Shown here: in pieces, positions 57,375-64,000 of the stretch
Numbering within the stretch: the first letter of the stretch is position 1
Layout of the letters: every line of letters starts with the position of its first letter
From: Acinetobacter nectaris CIP 110549
GTDB lineage: Bacteria > Pseudomonadota > Gammaproteobacteria > Pseudomonadales > Moraxellaceae
NCBI RefSeq assembly: GCF_000488215.1
Contig: NZ_KI530712.1
Span: forward strand, 438,881 to 502,880
Reading direction: 5' to 3'
DNA length: 64,000 nucleotides
The notes under the pieces: model-generated
What the model was told of the DNA's origin: nothing
The model's database searches: none
Seen by the model: only the letters and a program-made list of their open reading frames with translations
Translations under genes and position numbers: made by a program

Positions 57375-58340
57375 TTATTTTAATACCTGAGCAGAAACTT
57401 TATAAGCAATTGATTCTACATCTAAATCTTCATTATTAGATAGAACAATGACAGTCAGGTGAATATCAACAAATCGCATAAAGTAAGTTGCTATACCTAA
57501 CCATGCTCCACTATGATCATATAGTTTTTCTCCCATGAAATACTCCTGTCCCAACCCAAAAGCATAAGGCTCATAATCTATAATTAAGTTTCCATTTAAT
57601 TGCTCACTAGGTAAAACAGATAACATCTTATCTATAGTTTGTTTTGTACCAACAATACAAGAATTAAAGTTTTCTCCCCATTTCAGCAAATCATTAACTG
57701 ATGAGTAAACCCCACTATCACCAATATTTTTCCAAGGAGATACGGACACTTCATACTTATCATCTTCTATTTGCTTATAGCCTATTACACTTTTTCTATT
57801 TGTTGGATAAGCATCAACAACTGATGTACTAAACATTCCTAATGGCAGAAAAACATATTCATTTAGAAATTCTGAAAACTTCTTTTTACCTACCTTTTCT
57901 ACAACTTGAGCTAATAAAAAATAGCCTGTATTACTATATTGAAACTGAGTTCCTGCTTTAAACTCTTTTGTATCTTGACGATATATATCTTCAAGAATAA
58001 CTTCAACAGAAAGATCATCTGTATAACTAACACCTCTATTTAATGCGAGCTCTAGGTAGTCTTTCAATCCACTAGTATGATAAATCAGATGTTGTAGAGT
58101 AATATCTCTCGCATATTCACCCAATTCAGGTAAATATTTTAATATCGAATCACTCAGTGAGAGTTTCCTTTGCTCTTCTAAAATCAAGATTGCGAATGCA
58201 GTAAACTGTTTGGAAAGTGGGGTAATATTAAAAATACTATCACCTGAGATCGGCTTAATATCTTCAAAACCTTCTTTATATTCATACGAAATAATATGTC
58301 CATCGTACTTTGCAACTGAAATAAATCCTGCTTGACCCAT
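57375..58340 (-). CDS. Serine hydrolase (beta-lactamase-fold) homologue lacking the SxxK serine
   Basis: A 321-residue class C beta-lactamase/DD-peptidase-fold protein. YSN is present at 135-137 (QYSNTGYFLLAQVVE) and the KTG equivalent HSG at 276-278 (YDHSGAWLG). Where relatives read GSVSKQFTA, this protein reads TPLSKQFTA, so the nucleophile position is Pro41 while Lys44 is kept. No signal peptide is seen, and an in-frame stop lies just upstream of the start. It may be a pseudo-enzyme or a decaying gene. Ser43 is not at the catalytic spacing. Confidence 0.8.
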   Translation of the reverse strand: MGQAGFISVAKYDGHIISYEYKEGFEDIKPISGDSIFNITPLSKQFTAFAILILEEQRKLSLSDSILKYLPELGEYARDITLQHLIYHTSGLKDYLELALNRGVSYTDDLSVEVILEDIYRQDTKEFKAGTQFQYSNTGYFLLAQVVEKVGKKKFSEFLNEYVFLPLGMFSTSVVDAYPTNRKSVIGYKQIEDDKYEVSVSPWKNIGDSGVYSSVNDLLKWGENFNSCIVGTKQTIDKMLSVLPSEQLNGNLIIDYEPYAFGLGQEYFMGEKLYDHSGAWLGIATYFMRFVDIHLTVIVLSNNEDLDVESIAYKVSAQVLK

Positions 58341-58490
58341 ATTCTTATACTTTATATATCCATGATTATAATTTTAAATCTAAATCATAAATATTAGAAA
58401 TAAAACATTTAGCTTACTCAGTTACATTCCTTCCGATATAAGAAAAATTCATATATATTTAGAGAATAATAATGAATTAAAGATAAATTA

Positions 58491-59522
58491 ATGAATCTCA
58501 CTTCTTACTTAGGCATACAGCACCCTATACTTTTAGCACCCATGGCAGGTGTTTCCACACCACAATTGGCAGCAACTGTTTCAAACCAAGGTGGACTAGG
58601 TGCGCTAGGTTTAGGTTCAAGTACCCTTGATCATGCTATAGAACAAATTAAACACACAAAACAACTCACCAAAAAACCATTTCAGCTCAATTTCTTTTGC
58701 CATAAAGAGTTTGATTTAGATATTGAAAAAGAGAAAGTGTGGATTGAGTTCCTCTCAAAAGAGTTCTCTCGTCTAGGGAAATCGCCACCTAACCAATTAA
58801 ATAAATTGTACTCAAGCTTCACCAATAACGAAGACTTTACCAATATGGTTTTAGATATAAAACCAAGAGCGATTAGTTTTCATTTTGGTCTGCCATCAAA
58901 AAAACAAATTGATGCTCTCAAAAGTGCAGGCATCATTACCATGGTTTCTATTACACAACTTTCAGAAGCTTTAGAGGCACAATCATATGGTATAGATATA
59001 CTTATTGCCCAAGGGATTGAAGCAGGTGGACACAGAGGCATCTTTAATGAGAACAATGATCCTGCCATATTTACAAAAGATTTGGTTCAAGCACTCATTG
59101 AAAATCCAGCAGTTACCTTACCTATAGTTGCAGCAGGTGGCCTTATGACAGGCAAAGATATTCGTGAAATTATAGATTTAGGTGCATCTGCTGCACAACT
59201 TGGTACGGCTTTTCTTACATGTGCAGAGTCAGCAGCAAACCAAAACTATAAAAAAGCTTTACTTGAAAGTAACTATACACAAATCACTCGGAGTATCTCA
59301 GGTAGACCTGCAAGAGGTCTGTTCAGCCATTGGCATACAGACATTGATATACTCGAAAAGCCAGAAGACCCGGGGTACCCTTTTACTTACGACATTGCAA
59401 AACAACTGAATATGCTCGACCCTATAAACTTTCCTATTTATTGGGCTGGCTGCAATGTATCTAAAATACGCCCATTGGATGCTTCAGCATTAATGCAAAC
59501 TTTAATTTCCGAAATGAATTAA
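58491..59522 (+). CDS. Nitronate monooxygenase / 2-nitropropane dioxygenase family enzyme
   Basis: A 343-residue FMN-dependent TIM-barrel enzyme. Features are QHPILLAPMAGVSTPQLAATVSNQGGLGALG at the N-terminus, then IAQGIEAGGHRG, the FMN-phosphate loop VAAGGLMTGKDI and ASAAQLGTAFLTC. Class I members oxidise propionate 3-nitronate and other nitronates, and some enoyl reductases share the fold. Length is typical. Single gene on the plus strand, ended by a hairpin shared with the convergent fsr-like gene. Confidence 0.88.
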   Translation: MNLTSYLGIQHPILLAPMAGVSTPQLAATVSNQGGLGALGLGSSTLDHAIEQIKHTKQLTKKPFQLNFFCHKEFDLDIEKEKVWIEFLSKEFSRLGKSPPNQLNKLYSSFTNNEDFTNMVLDIKPRAISFHFGLPSKKQIDALKSAGIITMVSITQLSEALEAQSYGIDILIAQGIEAGGHRGIFNENNDPAIFTKDLVQALIENPAVTLPIVAAGGLMTGKDIREIIDLGASAAQLGTAFLTCAESAANQNYKKALLESNYTQITRSISGRPARGLFSHWHTDIDILEKPEDPGYPFTYDIAKQLNMLDPINFPIYWAGCNVSKIRPLDASALMQTLISEMN

Positions 59523-59550
59523 AAGCATCTCACTTCATTCAGATGCTTTT
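59521..59550. terminator. Bidirectional terminator between the nitronate monooxygenase and fsr-like genes
   Basis: AAAAGCATCT and AGATGCTTTT make a 10-bp perfect stem with a 10-nt loop. Its A/T-rich arms give T tracts on both strands, and it overlaps the last bases of the plus-strand stop. Confidence 0.7.
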
Positions 59551-59559
59551 AACACGTAT

Positions 59560-60777
59560 TTAACTTTTTTGTGACTTCGGTAAAAATAAAGTAAATATCC
59601 CTAACAAAGGTAGATACGCACATAGACGGAATATCCACTCAATACCGTGTGTGTCTGCCAATACACCAAGTCCTGCAGCAGAAATACCACTTACACCAAA
59701 CATCAAACCGAACATTAACCCCGATATCATGCCTACACGCCCCGGTATTGCCTCTTGCACATATACAATCATTGCAGAAAAAGCCGAAGACATAATAAGC
59801 CCCGCCATAATTGCAACAAAACTTGTCCAAAATAGATTTACATAAGGTAAGACCATCGCAAAAGGAATCATTCCTAAAAAGGATATCCAAATAACAGCCC
59901 TTCTTCCAACTTTATCGCCAAGTGGGCCACCAAAAAAAGTGCCAATCGCAACGGCGGCTAAAAAGGAGAATAAATACAATTGTGCACTTGGCAAAGAAAT
60001 ATGAAATTTGTGAATTAAATAAAATGTATAGTAATTACTGATACTTGCAATATATGTAAACTTTGTAAGGATAAGAACAGAAATGACAACAAGAGCTTGC
60101 ACCAATTGCTTTCCATGCAAACGAGCATATAGTACCGCATTACTTTTTGCTATTTTTGATTGTGTATGTGTCACTGTCCACTTACTTACACGAAACAAAA
60201 TCCAAATTGCACATAATGCAAACAACATTAGCCATACAAAAGAAGTTTGTCCATAAGGAAGTACAATAATAGCAACTAGTAAAGGACCTATTGCAGACCC
60301 AGTATTTCCACCCACTTGAAATAGTGACTGTGCTGTACCAAATTTACCACCCGATGCCATTCTAGCAACTCGAGAAGCTTCAGGATGAAAAGTAGATGAA
60401 CCAATACCAATAAAAGATGCTGAAATAAGTAACACATAAAAGCTGTGTGCAAATGCCAGCATTGCAATGCCAACGAGTGTTACAACCATGCCTAAAGGTA
60501 GAAGATAAGGTTTTGGTTTTTTGTCTGTATACAATCCAATCCATGGCTGAAGCAATGATGCAGTCACTTGATACACCAAAGATATCAAGCCAATTTGAGC
60601 AAAGCTGAGAGAGAAATTATTTTTTAATAATGGATAAATCGCTGGCAATGATGCCTGTATAAGATCATTCAGTAAATGAGCAAAAGTAATATAAAAAATA
60701 ATATGGTATACCATTTTAGATATATTTTGAGATGCTTGAGAACCTATCTCTGTCGCAGTCTGAACTGGAGATTGCAT
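59560..60777 (-). CDS. fsr: MFS efflux transporter, fosmidomycin-resistance (Fsr)-like
   Basis: A 405-residue, 12-helix MFS protein with strong likeness to E. coli Fsr. Shared segments include AHLLNDLIQASLPAIYPLLKNNFSLSFAQIG, GSSTFHPEASRVARMASGGK, FQVGGNTGSAIGPLLVA and YASISNYYTFYLIHKF-like stretches. Fsr exports fosmidomycin and perhaps other compounds in exchange for protons. It is divergent from an AraC-type regulator gene 96 bp away that is split by an IS, so expression control may be altered. Confidence 0.88.
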   Translation of the reverse strand: MQSPVQTATEIGSQASQNISKMVYHIIFYITFAHLLNDLIQASLPAIYPLLKNNFSLSFAQIGLISLVYQVTASLLQPWIGLYTDKKPKPYLLPLGMVVTLVGIAMLAFAHSFYVLLISASFIGIGSSTFHPEASRVARMASGGKFGTAQSLFQVGGNTGSAIGPLLVAIIVLPYGQTSFVWLMLFALCAIWILFRVSKWTVTHTQSKIAKSNAVLYARLHGKQLVQALVVISVLILTKFTYIASISNYYTFYLIHKFHISLPSAQLYLFSFLAAVAIGTFFGGPLGDKVGRRAVIWISFLGMIPFAMVLPYVNLFWTSFVAIMAGLIMSSAFSAMIVYVQEAIPGRVGMISGLMFGLMFGVSGISAAGLGVLADTHGIEWIFRLCAYLPLLGIFTLFLPKSQKS

Positions 60778-60798
60778 AACATGCCTTTATAACTTGTG

Positions 60799-60812
60799 AC
60801 TTTGTTCAAAGT
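60799..60812. promoter_or_regulatory. Palindrome between fsr-like gene and AraC gene
   Basis: ACTTTG-TT-CAAAGT, a 6-2-6 inverted repeat 22 bp before the fsr-like start in the 96-bp divergent gap. It could be an operator. AraC proteins usually prefer direct repeats, so the link to the neighbouring regulator is weak. Confidence 0.25.
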
Positions 60813-60873
60813 GATTATAATTTGTCGTAATAGCACATATATTCCAAAAAACATTGTATAAGTGACAAAAATT

Positions 60874-61500
60874 ATGGCATCTTCCTCTTCAGAACAACTG
60901 GTTGTCTCCAAAGGTTCTACATCTAACTATGGAGATGTTATTGCTCCCCATTCGCATAGCCGTGCACAACTTCTTTATGCATCACAAGGTACGATACGGG
61001 TACATACACCCGATAATATTTGGATCGTTCCCTCTAATTGTGCTCTTTGGATCCCAGCATCTATTGAACATAGTGTCGTGTCTTTAAGTGCTGTTTCCTT
61101 AAATACAGCCCTCATTGAAAAAAATGCATCTGATATCTTAGGTAAAAACTGTTTTTTATTAAGAATGTCCAACCTATTAAAAGAGCTTGTTCTAAGACTC
61201 AATCAAATAGATATTATAGAAAAAACATCTACACCTTATAATAAAGAGTTAAAGACCTCATTACAGTTACTGGTTTTTGATGAGATTCAACGAGCGAGAA
61301 CACTTCCTATAGATGTTCCTTGGCCTAAAGATCACCGTCTAATATTTATTTGTGAACAGCTCATCAACAAACCCAACATTCGCCACGATTTAACTATATG
61401 GTCTGAAAAAATTGGAACGAGCACACGCACATTAATGCGACTTTTTAAGAAAGAAACGGGGTTGTCCTATAGAGGGTGGATTCAGCAAATGCATATTGTA
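60874..61500 (+). pseudogene. AraC-family regulator, 5' part, interrupted by IS630-type element
   Basis: N-terminal cupin-like part (about 1-150: VIAPHSHSRAQLLYASQGTIRVHT, WIPASIEHSV) and the first half of the HTH domain (LTIWSEKIGTSTRTLMRLFKKETGLSYRGWIQQ). The frame breaks at 61500, where an IS begins. Joining to the fragment at 62380 through a single TA gives a continuous frame ...MHIV-LALGYLTEG... and a normal AraC C-terminus. The ATG at 60874 has AAGTGA upstream; a GTG at 60862 is less likely. Divergent from the fsr-like gene, which it probably regulated. Confidence 0.85.
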
Positions 61501-61529
61501 TAGCTAATTACTAAAAAATATAGAACAAT

Positions 61530-61841
61530 ATGTTTATGGGATATTCAAAAGATTTTAAAGATAAAGTCATAGAAATTATGACAAGAGATAAAATGTCTGT
61601 TCGAAAAGCAGCACAGCATTTTAACCTCTGTATACAGACGATTCAGAATTGGAAAAAGTCTACGAGAAGTAAGCCTATTTCTGGTCGACCAATGAAAATT
61701 AGTAGGGATCAAATATTGAAAGACGTTGAACAATATCCTGATGATTATATTAGAGAACGTGCAGACCGCTTTGGAGTGAGCACTCATGCAGTATTTAATG
61801 CACTGCATGCTGCGAGAATTTCACGTAAAAAAAGACGTTAA
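61530..61841 (+). CDS. IS630 transposase N-terminal ORF (HTH part)
   Basis: A 103-residue frame with a helix-turn-helix (MSVRKAAQHFNLCIQTIQNWKK) and a second HTH-like part (ADRFGVSTHAVFNALHAARISRKK). The ATG at 61536 (MGYSKDFK) is an alternative start. The frame ends shortly after an A7 run at 61827-61833. A -1 shift there continues into the DDE domain frame without a gap in family sequence (RISRKK-TLKHPKADP). It is probably translated as a fusion through slippage. Confidence 0.85.
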   Translation: MFMGYSKDFKDKVIEIMTRDKMSVRKAAQHFNLCIQTIQNWKKSTRSKPISGRPMKISRDQILKDVEQYPDDYIRERADRFGVSTHAVFNALHAARISRKKRR

Positions 61842-62374
61842 AACATCCTAAGGCAGATCCAATACAGCGACAGCAGTTTCAAAATCTCATTGAATGCTTA
61901 GATGGTGAATTACCTTTAATTTATATTGATGAAAGTGGTTTTCAAAGTGATACCACAAGATCACACAGCTACAGTTTTAAAGGAACACGGGCAGAAGGAG
62001 AGTTCAACTGGCAGTTAAAAAATTGTAGTAATGCCATTGGTGCATTAATGAATAATAAACTCATCACGGTGAGCATTTTTGATTGTTCAATCAACATAGA
62101 CGTATTTGAGTGTTGGCTTGAACAAGACCTATTGCCTAAATTAAAAGAAAGTAGTGTTTTAATTATGGACAATGCAAGCTTCCACAAAGGAAAGCGACTT
62201 GAATATCTTGTTTCTAGTGCAGGGCATCATATTGTTTGGCTTCCAAAATATAGCCCTGACTTAAATCCTATTGAAAAGATGTGGGCACAAGTAAAAGGCA
62301 TTCGCAATAAGTTTAGAATTAAAGATATTCATGAATTATTTGAATATTACTGTAATGATTTATTTGGTATTTAG
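61832..62374 (+). CDS. IS630 transposase C-terminal ORF (DDE domain)
   Basis: Frame -1 relative to the first ORF, entered at the A7 run; it has no good start of its own before 62048. The catalytic acidic residues are visible: Asp in LPLIYIDESGFQ, Asp in VLIMDNASFHK and Glu in SPDLNPIEKMWAQVK, the IS630 DD(34)E arrangement. The stop lies 3 bp before the right end of the element. All catalytic motifs are intact, so the element may still be active if the frameshift occurs. Confidence 0.85.
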   Translation, partial: KTLKHPKADPIQRQQFQNLIECLDGELPLIYIDESGFQSDTTRSHSYSFKGTRAEGEFNWQLKNCSNAIGALMNNKLITVSIFDCSINIDVFECWLEQDLLPKLKESSVLIMDNASFHKGKRLEYLVSSAGHHIVWLPKYSPDLNPIEKMWAQVKGIRNKFRIKDIHELFEYYCNDLFGI

Positions 62375-62379
62375 CTATA

Positions 62380-62511
62380 CTTGCACTGGGCTACCTCACA
62401 GAGGGTAAATCGATTTCAAATATTTCCGAAATGCTTGGCTATGCAACACCAAGTATTTTTAGCGCAATGTTTAAAAAACATATTGGTGTATCACCTAAAG
62501 ATTTTCGATAA
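62380..62511 (+). pseudogene. AraC-family regulator, 3' part (second HTH)
   Basis: The remaining ~43 codons: LALGYLTEGKSISNISEMLGYATPSIFSAMFKKHIGVSPKDFR, the second HTH and signature of an AraC domain. It is in frame with the 5' fragment once the IS and one TA copy are removed. On its own it has no start signal. The end lies 3 bp before the convergent ClC gene end. Confidence 0.85.
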
Positions 62512-62514
62512 ACT

Positions 62515-63741
62515 CTAATTATCTTGATTTGGCTTTTGCACCCTATACAAGCCACAATTTCCAGAAAATAAATATGCCAATAAACAAGTAATGATGGCAT
62601 AGGTCATTATTTGTGTACCAAACAACTCTAACCCTAAAATAATTGAAGTTAACGGCGCTTTACTTGCACCAGAAAATAAACTAATTAGCCCTAACCCTGC
62701 AAGTAATGAAATAGGCACAGGTAGAAAAGCACCTAAGGCATTTCCCAATGTTGTGCCAACAAAGAATAGCGGTGTAATTTCTCCACCTTTAAACCCAGAA
62801 CCCAATGTTACAGCTGTAAAAATTGTTTTATTAATGGAGTCCCAAATGGGTAATGGTATATAAAATGCTGCAATAACCTTATCTGTACCTAAACCATTGA
62901 ATTGCTGCGACCCAACCAATAAAGTTAATAACATCAGTACAACACCACCTACAAATGGTCTCAATGTCATTGAAGGTATCGCTTTTTTAAATAGTTTCCC
63001 AATAAAGTGAATAGTCATAATAAACAGACGTGCGGCAACACCAAATATCAAACCTGCTACGACTAAGCTGAGTAACACTTTTATATTTAACTCAGGAAAA
63101 TTTGAAATAATATAAAACGTATGAGGATGTACAACATGAAATGCTTCTGGTACTTGCGCTGCAATTAAAGCAGAAATAAAACAAGGAAAGACTGCCGAAT
63201 AACGTAAGCTTCCTAATGCCGTAATTTCTAAACCGTAAATTGCCCCTGCAAGTGGTAATCCAAAAATTCCTGAAAATCCAGCCCCAATACTAGCCATAAG
63301 AAATATTTTTCTATTATCTCGAGAAACACCTAAAACTTGTGTCACATGGTCTGTAAGTGCACCAGAAAGTTGTACAGCAGGTGCTTCCCTACCTGCTGAC
63401 CCACCAAATAACTGCGTTAAAATTGCGGTAAAAAATATCAGTGGGCTCATTCTTTTAGGAATAAAAGACTTCGGCTGTTGAATCTCATCAATAAATAAGT
63501 GTGTACCTTTTTCTATAGGCGTACCATATTTATAAAATAAATAACCAATAAATAAGCCCGTAAATGGTAATAAAAAAATTAACCACGGGTATTCAAAGCG
63601 AATACTATTTGCCAAATCGAAACAGCTAAAAATCAGTGTTGATGTAAACCCTGCAACCAACCCAATAGCAATAGAAGCACAGAGCCAATAGCACACATAT
63701 TTAATAATCTGATCGTATTCTGAAGATGGAAAAATTTTCAT
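62515..63741 (-). CDS. Voltage-gated chloride channel family (ClC) protein
   Basis: A 408-residue ClC-fold membrane protein, about 10 or more hydrophobic helices. Family motifs are GGSAGREAPAVQLSG (the GREGP-type motif with the gating Glu kept) and GSGFKGGEITPLFFVG (second anion-binding loop). It may be a Cl-/H+ antiporter or a fluoride exporter of the CLC-F type; sequence alone does not decide. Length is close to short bacterial ClCs. Single gene on the minus strand. Confidence 0.88.
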   Translation of the reverse strand: MKIFPSSEYDQIIKYVCYWLCASIAIGLVAGFTSTLIFSCFDLANSIRFEYPWLIFLLPFTGLFIGYLFYKYGTPIEKGTHLFIDEIQQPKSFIPKRMSPLIFFTAILTQLFGGSAGREAPAVQLSGALTDHVTQVLGVSRDNRKIFLMASIGAGFSGIFGLPLAGAIYGLEITALGSLRYSAVFPCFISALIAAQVPEAFHVVHPHTFYIISNFPELNIKVLLSLVVAGLIFGVAARLFIMTIHFIGKLFKKAIPSMTLRPFVGGVVLMLLTLLVGSQQFNGLGTDKVIAAFYIPLPIWDSINKTIFTAVTLGSGFKGGEITPLFFVGTTLGNALGAFLPVPISLLAGLGLISLFSGASKAPLTSIILGLELFGTQIMTYAIITCLLAYLFSGNCGLYRVQKPNQDN

Positions 63742-63835
63742 TTTTTATTATCACATCTAGGCATAAAAATGATTGATATACAGCCTATCCTAACATGTAA
63801 CACAATATGTATGCCTAAAAATCCAATTTTTTTCA

Positions 63836-63863
63836 TAAAAAAAGCCCCTAATATTTAGGGGCT
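63836..63863 (-). terminator. Terminator after transketolase gene
   Basis: On the minus strand AGCCCCTAA pairs with TTAGGGGCT (3-nt loop ATA) and is followed by a T7 tract. It lies about 20 bp past the tkt stop. Confidence 0.8.
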
Positions 63864-63883
63864 CTTCTATTCAATGGAATATC

Positions 63884-64000
63884 TTATGCATTAAAGCCTT
63901 TCACAGCTTCTACAACTGCATTTACAGTAATGCCAAAGTGTTCAAACAATGCTTTCGCTGGCGCAGACTCACCATACGTAGTCATACCAATAACTTTGCC
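63884..64000 (-). CDS. tkt: Transketolase, C-terminal end (5' part outside window)
   Basis: The last 38 codons on the minus strand read [21 protein letters not shown], then FGITVNAVV, ending EAVKGFNA. This is the C-terminal segment of bacterial transketolase, a thiamine-diphosphate enzyme of the pentose phosphate pathway. The GESAPA motif is highly conserved in that place. The rest of the gene continues beyond the window. A strong terminator follows. Confidence 0.85.
   Translation of the reverse strand, partial: GKVIGMTTYGESAPAKALFEHFGITVNAVVEAVKGFNA

Larger units (their letters stand above)
61501..62377 (+). mobile_element. IS630-family insertion sequence
   Basis: An 877-bp element with terminal inverted repeats: TAGCTAATTACTAAAAAA at the left end and TAGCTAAATACCAAATAA, reverse complement, at the right (15 of 18 match). 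It is flanked by the TA target duplication (61499-61500 and 62378-62379) typical of IS630/Tc1-mariner elements. Two overlapping ORFs encode a DDE transposase joined by a -1 shift at an A7 run. The insertion interrupts an AraC regulator gene. Confidence 0.9.

Noticed and set aside
59639..59890. Cys-rich 83-codon ORF on the minus strand within the fsr-like gene
   Set aside because: It is an out-of-frame shadow of the MFS coding sequence, whose helices and family motifs are clear in the 59560-60777 frame.

Overview
The window looks like chromosomal DNA from an Acinetobacter-type gammaproteobacterium (Moraxellaceae). The DNA is AT-rich by eye. It carries an Hfq with a long glycine-rich tail, a MutL with an endonuclease-type DxHAxxE motif, and the blocks amgK-murU next to lptD-surA and exbB-exbD-msbA-lpxK-kdsB-holB-pilZ-tatD. 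The species cannot be fixed from this sequence alone.

Layout. (1) 1-1.1 kb: the end of an outer-membrane beta-barrel gene and a GST-family gene. (2) 1.1-7.4 kb, minus strand: an organosulfur operon with two SfnB-like flavoenzymes, a DszA/NtaA-type FMN monooxygenase and a MetQ-MetN-MetI importer. A coniferyl-type aldehyde dehydrogenase is divergent to it. (3) 9.2-16.6 kb: aroQ-accB-accC, then prmB-aroC on the other strand, osmC, a small HD hydrolase and a LysR regulator. (4) 16.6-22 kb: AGE epimerase, SDR, isochorismatase-like hydrolase, Lrp regulator, YedK/HMCES-like protein and ZapE. (5) 22-30 kb: pyrF, lapA, ihfB, rpsA, cmk, tadA, an enoyl-CoA hydratase-family gene, ung, a QueD-like gene and a TetR regulator. 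(6) 29.7-40.6 kb, minus strand: envelope and replication housekeeping (tatD, pilZ, holB, kdsB, lpxK, msbA, exbD, exbB), parB-parA-rsmG and murU-amgK. (7) 40.7-48.5 kb: lptD-surA facing hfq, miaA, mutL and tsaE. (8) 48.6-52.1 kb: two pseudouridine synthases around an orphan DinJ-like antitoxin, a DUF441 protein and metR. (9) 52.2-62.5 kb: an accessory, partly decayed region. It holds a YddG-like exporter, a frameshifted CynX/NimT-type MFS gene, a methyltransferase plus FlK-like thioesterase, a LysR regulator, an LprI-like protein, a beta-lactamase-fold protein without its nucleophilic serine, a nitronate monooxygenase-like enzyme, an Fsr-like pump, and an AraC regulator split by an IS630-family element. 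(10) 62.5-64 kb: a ClC channel and the 3' end of transketolase.

Most of the window is ordinary core genome. The points most worth a second look are the IS insertion, whose removal with one TA restores the regulator frame exactly; the frameshift in the MFS gene; the Ser-to-Pro change in the serine-hydrolase homologue; the hfq 18-bp minisatellite; and the organosulfur operon, which couples a MetNIQ importer to desulfurising flavoenzymes. No tRNA, rRNA, CRISPR array or prophage was recognised. No gene-free stretch exceeds about 300 bases.
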